From positions 124,001 through 188,000 of the forward strand of contig JARWMV010000246.1 in NCBI GenBank assembly GCA_030998015.1: a stretch of 64,000 bases of DNA, in the 5' to 3' direction. The notes under the pieces are model-generated. The model ran no database searches. It saw only the letters and a program-made list of their open reading frames with translations, and was not told the DNA's origin. Positions within the stretch are counted from its first letter, which is position 1; the number at the start of each line of letters is the position of its first letter. This document shows, piece after piece, positions 47,801 through 58,266 of the stretch. Both the position numbers and the translations under genes were made by a program. The stretch comes from Ceratorhiza oryzae-sativae. Lineage: Eukaryota; Basidiomycota; Agaricomycetes; Cantharellales; Ceratobasidiaceae.

Positions 47801-50426
47801 GGGGATTATGCAGGTCTGTGTTCAGCATAATCACCGAGTAAGCCAACACAAAGACGGCGTCTTCGGATTTAATCCCAGCCGGACCCGCAGCAAAGAAGGC
47901 CCTAGCAAAGGTTTCTGTGATCCTTGCGATGGGCTGTGACTCGCCAGGTAACCTAAATGACTCCAAAAGTTCTCGCATTGCGTCTGCAATTGATTTCTGG
48001 TTGCCTATCAGCGTCACTCGCAGCAAGTAGCAGCTAACACCCACATCTTGGAAGTCAAATATGCCAATAAACTCACTCAACAGCTCTGGGTTTTCCAAAT
48101 GCGAGATATATTCTCCCAGAACCTTCTTATTGAGTTTGGGACAGTTCTTGAGGAACCGTGCGAGACTCTTTGGGTCGGCCTTCCTATTTAGTTGCTTTTC
48201 CTCAGACTGCGAGTCCTCTGGCTTTTCGGCCGCCTCTTCAGGGCCCGTCTCATATTCTACTAGTCCATTGTCAAGCATAAATTGGACCCCCTTCTTCGGC
48301 TTCTCGTTGAACTTCTCTGCTGCGGTCAGAACGAGTAGTTTGCGAGATTTAGTAAACAACAGTGCTTCTGGGGAGAGGTTCGCCTGAGATCAAAAGTTAT
48401 TTAAAAGTGATCCTCAAATAGCAAACGTGTACGAACTGATGACCAAGTAGTAGTTGTCTGTGGTACAGGAGATCGTCCGCGTCAAATTATCTTTACGGAT
48501 GCCGAATCCGCACGAACTTACGTTGGGGTTTTCAATCCGCGCATGCATTCGGTCTACATATGCAAGTAGGAGATCTAGACAGATAAGCCGGGAAGCATAG
48601 TGTTGCTGTCCACCGAAGCCGCTTACGAGAGGGTAAGTGCTCTGAGATGGTACTTTTTAGTGGCTACGAAAACGACGTCGAATAAAGTTGAAATCAATAC
48701 TTACTTTGGTTAAGAAGGCAATTAGCTGTTCGAATAAATCTTCACAATTCACATCACAGTCGTAATTCGCGTATAGATTAACCATGAAGCTGGGCTCCCG
48801 CGATAGAAGCACGAGAGTCTCCAACATCAACTCCCGTAGCTCCGGTTCAGCACCTCCCACTGCGGCTCCCGCTTTTGGTGTACCAAATCCAGGGGTTCTG
48901 GGAGTAGCTGGTACTGGCGTGCCTGGTCGAGGTCCGACTGGAGTCTCCACACCTAGCGACTGTTTGCGTCCCCCTTCATTGATAGGGCCGGTTGGTTCCA
49001 ACCTTGCGACTAAGAAAGATAAGAATAGTTCTCGCTGGAGCTTCAAACTCCCACGCGCCACCTCGAATAATATCGCAATCGCCTTCAAGGCAGCTAGCCG
49101 AAGCGCTGAAGCCTCTGTGCGAGCTAGGAGGAATAAATGGCGACAGGCGCGGTCGGCAAGCAAAGCCAGCAGGGACGGGAATTGGGATATTACTCGAGGT
49201 CCAGTTTGGTCTGGGGTAGCGTCAGGCGCCGTGGGAGGTACGGCAGTCGAAAGCGCAGCAGTTAGAATCCCCAGAGCAGTGAGTCGGATGGTATCTGTAT
49301 GTTGTTGATCGTTAGGATCAAGTAAATTAACCAATACTCTCAGGACCTCGGCAGCTGTCGGAAGACCATATGGACGAGCTGAGGGCAATAACATCAGTTG
49401 AAATACCGCGCAACTAGTCTACGGTAACTTACGTTCCGCCTCGGGTTGATGGCGCCTTGCGCCTGGTCGACCACAGGGGCATCCCCTCCCGGAAGTGAAT
49501 TCGTGACAGCCGTAGGAGAAAGTGTTAGTTTGAGCTCAGAATTTGCTTCCTCTTCCTCTTGTCGCATGCGCTGTTCTTCTGCTACTGGGTCCAGATTACG
49601 AAGTCGACCGAAAATCTCCCGGATAATAGTCTGCATGTTCGCCTCAGCAGTACGACGCATCACCTCTAGCAGAAAATATGCTTAGAGTAGGCCATTACAA
49701 CTAGATCGCAACATACTTACCGCTCGAGCGCATCTGACAGCATATAGTCAAAACCTTCTCGAGCATTTCGCATGCCTCGACGTCGCTAAGGAGAAGACCA
49801 TGCGGGCTGCAAATACAATCGCGAATGGTGGAAACTATTCTAAGTAAAACAGCTTCATCCCGCCCAGAGTCGCTTGGTTCGAATACGCAGCGCGAAAGCG
49901 CACCGCTAAGGTCAGATAGACAAGATATGAGTGAATCGTCTGAGACAACAACTCCAGTGATAAAGAAATTGCTGATAGCAGAGAGCGCTGCGGTAGTGAT
50001 AGGACCGGTAGAAGTCGGTGTGTTGATCACAGCAATGAAGGGTTCAAATATTTCCAGGATAGGGATTTCATGGACATCTACAACGCGTCAACTTCGTCTT
50101 AGAAACCTGATTTAGCCTGTCCCACCTTGAACATCCCTTATTTTCCTCTTCAAGTATTCAAACCCGCCGATAAGATCGACCTCCCTTCGAGGGCCGGGGG
50201 AGCCAGAATGCTCAATGGCGCCTCGTCGTAATCCCATACTGGTGGCAAGATGCATGTCGCGTCTCCGGCTGACTCCGAAATTTGTTGCCCAGCGCGAATT
50301 CTTTCTCATAACAGATGTGACGGAAATAATTTCCGAGTAGACGATGTGAGCGTGCGTGAGGCCATAAGCGTGAAGCGCCTCTGTCATATTGCCGCAACCG
50401 TGGGGATGACGGTCTGAGACCTTCAA
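44846..50426 (-). CDS. GEA2: Sec7-domain ARF guanine-nucleotide exchange factor, Gea/GBF1 family
   Basis: Large ARF-GEF of the cis-Golgi that loads ARF1 with GTP for COPI coat assembly. The N-terminus carries the DCB-type block SEIISVTSVMRKNSRWATN at about 50.33 kb. HUS-type helices follow (GPITTAALSAISNFF, VMRRTAEANMQTIIREIFGR), then PYGLPTAAEVLRVLVNLLDP and LSREPSFMVNLYANYDCDVN (the conserved HUS box). The Sec7 domain lies near 48.35-47.75 kb: GVQFMLDNGLV, FLKNCPKLNKKVLGEYI, the catalytic Glu finger in FRLPGESQPIARI, and AYSVIMLNTDLHNPQ. HDS repeats fill 47.4-45 kb. Near the C-terminus the frame shifts by one base at the GGGG run 45023-45026 (plus strand): LLVPPESP continues as DTRSEAQQELW only if one base is added. 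This is probably an assembly indel. The tail is proline-rich and ends SEQPAPAT. Confidence 0.92.
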
Positions 50427-51363
50427 GTAGAATGGACAAGATATGCACCGGTTTTATATACACCTCCTTGGGAGGTGGTGGTCAAGACACGTTAAGACAC
50501 GTCGTAGTCCGCGACATGTCACGTGCGATCGCCAAAAACCCTGATCTCACAATACAAACAAATCCCGCCAACGTATTGAATTTCATGATGTGTCGCTGTA
50601 GCCTACACCCTCAAGCCATTCACAGTGTAACAATCCAATACATACGAAAGCAATCGCCATAAGATCATATAGAATTATTTTGATCATTTGGAAAGCGGTG
50701 TCAGGCCCCATTTGCTCAACTGGAGGCAGGCCAGGAAGTAAAGGTAGAGCTGGTATTGCCACTACAGCTATTTTCAAAATGCTGTGGAATCCCAAAATTC
50801 TTGATTGTTCCATGTCCATGATCTTGACAGATTGCTGACAGAGCAATTAAATCTGTAAATAATATCAACCTAAATTGTCATAACCTGGTCTCACAGCCCT
50901 GATATGTACTCTTGAGGGATGGCTAACATGGATAATACCTCCAATAGATGTGATAATCACCGGCTAAGGGATCACCACTCACCGCCTCAGTAGGCAAGCT
51001 TATCTCAGAGGTACTTAAGGCTGACTTAGCCAGTCTCTAAGGGAAAGTGGTCACAAAGGGACTCAATGGTGAGACCCAGGAGTAGAAGAGGGTTGATGAG
51101 TTTGAGAGCAAGCTGGCATTTACTGGCTTGGTCTCTGCTGTCTTTATACTGCTGCTATATTGTTATGGGTCAGCCCCACAATGGTTAAGCTTTTGATCGG
51201 CGCTTAGCGCAGTCGAAGCGCCCAAAGTCGGCATGAGCATCACCTCACTTGTTTCACACCACCACATCGAGACTTGCAGCAAACAATACCTCAATATAAT
51301 CGATCCAATCTGAACAACAAGTACTTTTTGTATTAAAGTTGGCCTTGTTGGCTTGTTTCATCT
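50427..51363. other. Divergent promoter region of the ARF-GEF and Tvp38-like genes, with an LTR-like insertion
   Basis: Contains the candidate solo LTR (separate entry). A minus-strand frame 50846-50583 starts MDMEQSRILGFHSILK and has a hydrophobic stretch, but it is not recognised. If the LTR belonged to a larger element in this orientation, this frame would lie in the internal position next to it. Confidence 0.4.
50876..51180 (-). repeat. Candidate solo LTR (about 305 bp) of a retrotransposon
   Basis: Read on the minus strand, the segment begins TGTGGGGCTGACCC and ends CAGGTTATGACA, so it has the TG...CA ends of LTRs. About 30 nt in is a TATAAAGACAGC promoter-like box, followed by CTCATCAACCC and Pu/Py-mixed sequence, the usual U3-R layout. 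No 5-bp target duplication is visible (TAAAT on the left, ATGGT on the right), no tRNA-primer site is clear, and no second copy lies in the window. The call rests on structure alone. It sits about 180 bp upstream of the Tvp38-like start. Confidence 0.42.
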
Positions 51364-54300
51364 ATGCCTCCCGACGTCCCCGAGCCAGCCCCACCCCAGT
51401 CACTGAAGACACGCGCTTCGTCCTATTCTCTGCGCACTATCCCAATGACTTCTGCTGAGCATTCCCCAACCTCTCCGCGTCTCGAAGAACTACGTCCGAT
51501 ATCGTCGAATGAAAACACGCCGCTCGTTGGTGCGTCCGACAACCAGCGGTCATACACTGGTCTTGCCAAATATATGCCTGCCCTCGATCCAAACGCTCGC
51601 AAGCTCGTATTCATGGCAGGCCTCAAAGTAATGCTATTATTTATCGTGGGAAGTGCTGTTCTGGGAGGAACATTGTGGGCTGCGCTGCCGACTCTGGAAG
51701 AGTGAGTCTATCAATGACGTCCCGAATTCCATGCTGATATACGCGCTGTTTGTAATAAACAGGGCTGACCGCCCAATGTTGCGAATCCCCAAGTCATTCA
51801 ATCAACTACAAGACCTAAATACGTTATTGAAGAAATACCGCGACGTGTATCCGTACAGAATATTTGGTGCGTAGATCGCACCCCCCTATTTCTCCCGGCC
51901 ATTGTGTCTGTTAATCCGCTGACGCTTCGACCTCTAATATTGCAGTGTGCTATGTGGTAACTTACTTGTAGTACGTTTGCTTTCTTTAACACCCTCCAAC
52001 TCCTTTTTCAATTTCGTCTCATCTGAGTATTGATCTGACCATTGACCCCATCTACCTTCTGCCGATCTCGCCTCCCGTCGGTTAAACAACTTCCTCGCTT
52101 CATGAACGACTATGAATTTTTTATTCAGCCTCCAAGCGTTCTCTCTCCCCGGTTCGATGTATCTGTCAATCCTAGGTGGAGCAGTCTGGGGTGTGCCTCG
52201 TGCACTGCCTTTGGCTTGTTCAGTGAGTATTTGGTGTTCTTGAATCGTACAAACTCCGATCTTCTGCGTGCGTTCTTCGAACGGCGAACTGAATTCTCGT
52301 CTCTGTAGTGTGTTGCAACGGGAGCAACGTTATGTTACCTCATCAGTGCTGCGCTCGGACCTGCACTCCTCGCTGTGCCAAGTTGGCGTGCCCGGCTCGA
52401 TACGTGGACACAAAAGATTGACGCACAGAGGGACAACCTGATGAGCTATTTGATCGTGATTCGGTGTGTTGAAATCGAGCATTGGGAATACAACGGCATA
52501 CCCATTACTCGTTCATAGAATCGCGCCATTCCCGCCACATTGGGTTGTCAACGTATTATGTCCACATGTCGGCATCGGCATTCCTCGTTTCTGGATATCG
52601 ACCTTTTTCGGGATTATGGGTGTGAGCGTTATTCATACAACAATTGGGGGTGAGTGTTGCTTCCGCTTCCCTCCACTTCTTTCCCTGCCTTTATTATATG
52701 GATCTGGACTGGCTCGTTCTTGGACGAAAAACAACCGTGGACATATCTGGTAATCTGCTTCAAGATAAATCCGGCCCCTGTATTTGGATACATTACGCGG
52801 GATCATCTATATTTGGTTGGGTTGGTTGGACAGGGGTCCCGTCGTAATGAAGCCGAGGACGAAGATCATATTCATGGTTGTGTATATCTTGGTGTCTTTT
52901 TGCTTTTTGACTGATCGAATCGTGGTAAGTCTAAAGTTTTTGTGAATGGAACCTGCTGCTGTGGTTGGATTATATGGTGTCGAGGGAACTGATGGTGTCG
53001 GGGTGTGCCCAAGATTCAGTGTGGATGGATAGCATATGGTTGGACAAATATGCAGCAGCTGATTCAAATACCTCTGGGTCCTCGGACCGGTGGAATACCT
53101 ATTTTTGGTGCCTGGAGTGCTCCTGACATGTTCTCGACACGATCGGATGTCTTCATGGCTGTCCCGACTTCCGGTGGCAGCGTGTTAGTATCTCTGTGCA
53201 TCGTGTTCGTGTACATCATGGTTTCGTGCCCTCGTACTCGGTGTGTGTTTCGAGTGGCGTGGCCCTATTCGGGGGATGAACGCGTGTGAACGGTGGGGTA
53301 GGAGCACTGGCGGATCATCCTTGATTTGCTGGGCTCACGAGGATTTTTTTTGTGGCGTTTGTGCCGGCGCCACTGGCACTCCCGATGCCGTTTGCTGGAT
53401 CTGCGCCGCGAGGTTGAGGGGGCGGGGGATGTTTGCCCGTGCGCTATCGGCATGATGGCCGGGGTCTGAGGGCGTCGTTTACGAACGATGGCGAGCAGGA
53501 GGCGTTGTTCCATTTCGTCTAGCGTTCTTGGGGTGCATTTCTCATTTGGGTCTCAGGTTACGCCCGACCATGGTCGATGCTTTCCGTGTGTCGAGCGCGC
53601 AGAGGACTTGGGCATTTGATCTAATTAGTGGATGGGACAACGCCCATTGTGTCGATGAGTTCTTGTCTGCTCGCCTGGTATGGGAACCTTACGATTAGAG
53701 TTCTGGGTGAGCGCCGGACGGGCGTAGAGTGCCATTCATTTCATGCGGATGCGAATGACCCGGACGAAGTGACGGCTAGACGAGTATGGGAGTTCAGGCC
53801 CCGCTGATTGATTGGACCGGGTACCCTTTGGAACTGGACTCTGAGGATTGCACTGGTTCGCCGGCTCATGGATGCTGCAGGCTCTAGAACAGTTTTTCAT
53901 TTCAATCGAGCATGCTTTATGCTCATTTTCTACCCCTGCCACCCTTTATGATTTTGATTGAACTCTAGGCTGACATGACCGTTTTGGCAGGTGGACTAGA
54001 CCAGATGACGAGCGCGGAAGACTTCCATCTGATCTCGTGGCGGAACTTTGGGCTGCTATCTGCGGTCGTGGTTGCGGTGCTGATCCCTGTCGGGCTGCGG
54101 TGGTCGTGGAAGCAGGAGCTGGAGGACGTGGGCGAGGACGAGGTGCGGCTTGCGGGCGGGCCAGCTGCGGTGGGCAAGGGCAAGAAGCCGGCGCAGGCGA
54201 TTCTGCTTGCGAGCGACGACGAGGGCGAGGGCGAGGGCGAGTATGTGAGCGAGGAGCGGGCGCGGCAAGAGGCGGCGCGGACGGACCTCGAGGCGTTCTA

Positions 54301-54439
54301 CCAGGCGCCGACGCGGTGGTGGCGGGCGCGCAAGGAGCGGCGTCGGGAGGCGGAGGAGCGGGAGGAAGATGCGGCGCTGGCGGCGCTTGCGGGGTCGTCG
54401 AGCGTGGGGCTGGAGTCTGGGGAGCGTGGGCGTCTGTAG
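51364..54439 (+). CDS. TVP38: Tvp38/TMEM41-type VTT-domain membrane protein
   Basis: SNARE-associated Golgi/DedA-superfamily membrane protein, linked in fungi and animals to Golgi traffic and lipid scrambling. The start MPPDVPEPAPPQSL leads a ~75-residue cytosolic N-terminus, then LVFMAGLKVMLLFIVGSAVL as first membrane segment. The VTT core follows: YVVTYLFLQAFSLPGSMYLS, ILGGAVWGVPRALPLA, the re-entrant RIAPFPPHWVVNVLCPHVGI motif and WISTFFGIMGVSVIHTTIGG. The last exon (53991-54439) continues GLDQMTSAEDFHLISWRNFG with a further helix and an Ala/Glu/Arg-rich cytosolic tail with EGEGEGE. It joins in phase across an intron of 1341 nt (52650-53990), more than twenty times the local norm. The exon join matches the family, so I take both parts as one gene. 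Confidence 0.85.
52650..53990 (+). other. Abnormally long (1341 nt) intron of the Tvp38-like gene
   Basis: Begins GTGAGTG and ends TTTTGGCAG, both good splice signals. Inside are sense-strand open patches with protein-like sequence, for example RTKIIFMVVYILVSFCF near 52855-52920 and PRTGGIPIFGAWSAPDMF near 53080, and later ones with many stops. No transposon ends, transposase or complete nested gene could be recognised. It may hold a decayed inserted gene or alternative exons. Confidence 0.6.
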
Positions 54440-54518
54440 ATAGTGTGATTAGATGATTAATGGATCGGTGGGGGTATATGAAGCGCTCGGAACTTGCCAT
54501 CGCCCTCCCCTGCCTGCC

Positions 54519-57500
54519 ATGGTCCCCAACGCCGGCATGCTCCATCGCCCGCCCTACCGCTTCGAGCACAACCACGAGCACCATGTCCTCCCCCCGCTGC
54601 CGCCCCAGCATGTCCCGCCGCTCCCCCAGCCGATGACCCCGATGGCCTCGACGTCGTCCGTCTCCCCGCCCCCAAAGTCCGTCCCGCGCAAGCGGCGAAA
54701 GACCGAGGACGACCTCCCGCGCGACCGCTCGACCGCCGAGCCCCGTCGCCTCCGCCGTCTCCACGAGGCGTGTGCCCGCTGCCGCGGCAAGAAAATCAAG
54801 GTGGGTCCATGCGAGTTCTGGCCGAGGTACATGCTGATGCCGCGCAGTGCGACTCGAAACACCCCAACTGCGGCGCCTGCGAGTCGGCCGGCGTCGAGTG
54901 CAAGCAGGAGGACCGCCACCGCCAGATGCTCCAGCCCCGCGGCCATCTCGAGCACCTCGAGACCCAGCTCGCCAAGTGCCGTGCGCTCCTCGCCCGCCTC
55001 CGCCCCGGCTTTGAGCTCGAGCGCATCGACCAGTACCTCGACGAGGCCGGCGTGCGCTGGCAGCCCGATCCGGTGGCGACGACCCCCCAGTCGTCGGGCG
55101 CATACGCCCAGCCGTTCTTCCCCCCACCTGCAACACCGACTCCGACACCACGTCCGGCCCCCGGTCCGGACGAGCGCTCGCCGTTCTCCGCTGCACCCCC
55201 GCCGCGCGTGGAAGACATCAAGGGCTCGGACCCGAAAAACCTCGACTTGAGCTCGACGCGTGGGCTGAGCAAGTCGTTTGGTGTCGCGCGCGTGATTACG
55301 AAGAACTTGCCGTCCGAAACGTCCCCCGAGGCGCGCGAGGACATTGCAGCCGAGGGCTACATCGCTGGCGGCCCGCCCGAGATTCAGGCCCCGCCGGTGC
55401 TCAATCCGGCGCACTGGCAGCATTCGTCCATCCCCCGGAATACCAAGGCGGGTGCTCCCCCGGAACCGCCGGTCGAGATTTGGCTCCCGTACGACCAGGC
55501 CCGTGCGTTCAAGATCGTCGACGTTTATTTCCGCAACCTCGAGTTTGCCCGCCCGATCTTTATTCGTCGCGAATTTATCGCCAGTCTCCGTGCGCTCTAC
55601 CGCCTAGTCGGTGGCGGTCCCCCGATCGCGTACGAAGAGGCCATCGCGGGCGAGGAGCCCCCAACAGACGAGCGCAGCCATGCGTTCGCGTCGTGCCTGT
55701 CCAACGTTCATGATGACCCCGGATTCTTGTGCAGTGTCTATTTGGTATTTGCGCTCGGTACACTTAGCGAGACGAACCACTTGATGCACGAGAACCCAGA
55801 GACGCCGATCCCAACCGACTGGCCGAGCCATGTGTTGTTTTTCAACCTCGCCCTCCGCATCAAGCCCGATTTGCGTGTGACGATTTCGAGTTTGCAGGCG
55901 CTCATTCTCTTGCATTGGTACCTCTACACCGAGGTAAGGCTTTTTTTGCGAGAATTTCTTTGGATAGACATTGACGCCGCTTGCAGCGAAATGGTCGCAC
56001 TTTGTGGCGTCTCGTTGGAAACACCATTCGACTTGGTGTCGAGCTCGGACTGCATCACGATCCGACCCAACAAGCGTGCTTCACGGCCGAAGAAGCCCAT
56101 GTCCGGAAATGTCTCTGGAGCATGTCGCTCATTCACGATCGTGGGACATCGCTCCTGCTCGGTCGTCCGCTCGCCATCGCTGACGCCGACTACAATACGC
56201 CACTGCCCGACCAGCACTTCAATGGTCGCAAGATGTTCTCCGACTATATCCGCGACAGTACGCCGATTATTCATATCCAGGGTGACATTATCACGAGCTT
56301 GTACCGCCCTGGAAGGCTGGACGGGCGTGAGCTTATGAAGCATGCATCCCGGATCAACCAGCGGTTCATTGATTTCCGGAATGGCCTCCCCCAGCCCGAG
56401 TACCAGTGGTACTTTGAGGGCACCGACGGGTGGAAGTTGGAGCAAAAGATCCAGCTCGTGGAGCAGATGACCGACGATCATGGGATGACGACGCTCAAGT
56501 ATTTCATCAGTCGCCTATTGCTGTTGCGTACAATGTTCAACGCAAGCCAGTTGGATATGAATATTCGTCAACAAGCTCTCAAGGATGGTGAGTGTTACTG
56601 TATTCATGCTGTTGCTCAATGTTCACATTCGACTAGCCGTCATCACCTCGCACAACGTTCTCGCACTCCACCAGCACCTCACCCGATCTCCCGACGTCGC
56701 ATTCTTTGTCTCTCCCATTCCGATCCACTTGGCTGCGATGGTCATCCTGTACGCGGAAATCAGCAATTGCATTCACATCCCCCGCGTCGTCGCCAAACAA
56801 GACATCCACGTTGCCCTCACGATCGTACCAAACCGACGATGGCGCTGGTCACGCAAAGACTTGCATGCCTCGCATCCGCTCATATCGGCGCTCGCCGAAC
56901 GGCACTATGGAACCGACTTTATTCGCAGCCTTGGCCCGCCCCCACCCCCAATTTTGATGAGCGAGATTCCATGGGCGTTCAAGGACATTGATTCAATGCA
57001 GATCGATCCTGAAGAGGGCATTCCCCGAAGTGTGGGCGACCGACGACGGGAAATGGAGATGGAGATGCGCGAGCGCGAGAGGGAGAGACAGCACCAGGCC
57101 GAGAGGGAGCGCGAGCGCGAGTTGCGCGCTAGGCGGTATACGACAAATGATCACTATGACCCCGGCACCCCAACTACTGCCAAGGGTGAAGGCTCCCCCA
57201 AGGAATCATACCACGTCCAAACTCCCACGTCCAATATTCAGCCGCCAGTTCAGCTCAACCAGATCCCGGACAGGTTGTTCTATCCCATGTCCCTCGAAGA
57301 GAACATTCTCAACTTTAGAGGCATGGCTCACCCTCACCACCTAGTCGGTTCAGAATTCATCCCACAACTACCTCAGCCCGACGCGATACCCGAAGTCTTG
57401 GCTCGGCTGCGCAACGAGCCGCCAGAGGGGCATGTTGATCTGTACCAGAGCGCGGCCTATTTCGTCGAGGAACAATACGATCGGGAGCCGTATGAACACC

Positions 57501-57604
57501 AAATGGGATTCAGCGGTCCAACGATACCGAGTAATGTGCCGATTGGGTACGGTTCCGTGGTTGAGAACTCGGCATGGGCCACGCCTCTGGCGCGGGGAGC
57601 CTAG
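54519..57604 (+). CDS. Zn2Cys6 transcription factor with fungal_trans domain (978 aa)
   Basis: Nuclear regulator of the Gal4-type family. Exons 54519-54800, 54848-55933, 55987-56587 and 56637-57604 give 2937 nt and 978 residues, with introns of 47, 53 and 49 nt. The zinc cluster is CARCRGKKIK, then across intron 1 CDSKHPNCGACESAGVEC: C-x2-C-x6-C-x6-C-x2-C-x6-C at about residues 85-113. A coiled-coil linker (HLEHLETQLAKCRALLARLR) follows. The middle-homology (fungal_trans) domain spans about residues 330-620, with FRNLEFARPIFIRREFIAS, TLWRLVGNTIRLGVELGLH and CLWSMSLIHDRGTSLLLGRP. The C-terminal part has a basic/acidic RE repeat (about 57061-57130) and a proline-rich end. The start at 54519 is the first ATG with proteome-like context; an upstream in-frame ATG at 54453 would add 22 residues. 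Target genes are unknown. Confidence 0.93.
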
Positions 57605-58266
57605 CCAGGTAGATCCTCAAGGGATAGGACAGGGTGAAGCGAATGAACAGTTGGTTTACATGTGTGAAATAACGAATTCCCGGTGATTTTTCTTCTGAGT
57701 AGTCTGTTTATATGAGGCTAGTTTTGAGGCCAGCCTCTTGACTCCTATTTACCCCAACTTTCTGCTTCCTCTGGCAAAAAACAAAATGCGACGGTCGATT
57801 GTTACCCCTTTTCTGTGACCTATTCCCTGTGTTTTCCTATCGACCGTATGTTTCGCTACTTGATGTTCTGCTTCTTATTTACACCTGGGAAGTCTTGTTG
57901 TTCGAGTATAAACGTAATGTACGATTATTTCAGGATTTTCTGTTCTCTTTTCTTGTAAGATGTGGAAGGAGGGTCTGGCTTGTATCAAACTCAATGTCAT
58001 GGGCACTCGCAATTCTCTCGGATCGAGTGGTCCTTGTACAGCCCGACAGGCGGACGAGTAGCTAGACGGTTTTTGGTTTAGCATTGCTGGGCCGAAATAT
58101 CAACTTTGCCTTTCACGACGTCGTACGCGCAATTGCAGTCCGATAAACCGAAAAAAGTCGTACATTTGAAGAGGGGCTTGTACAACAACACTTTTTTTGA
58201 TGGTCCGATACACCAGTTTCAGATACAACAATAGCAAGAAAGAAGATAGGAGCTTCCGGTCCGGTT
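57605..58266. other. Convergent 3' region between the Zn2Cys6 gene and CWH43
   Basis: AT-rich 3'-UTR-like DNA holding both transcription ends. No gene or repeat seen. Confidence 0.5.

Noticed and set aside
53946..55196. 416-codon minus-strand frame across the Tvp38-like and Zn2Cys6 genes
   Set aside because: Antisense of two well-supported coding exons in GC-rich DNA; product is low-complexity Arg/Pro/Ala.
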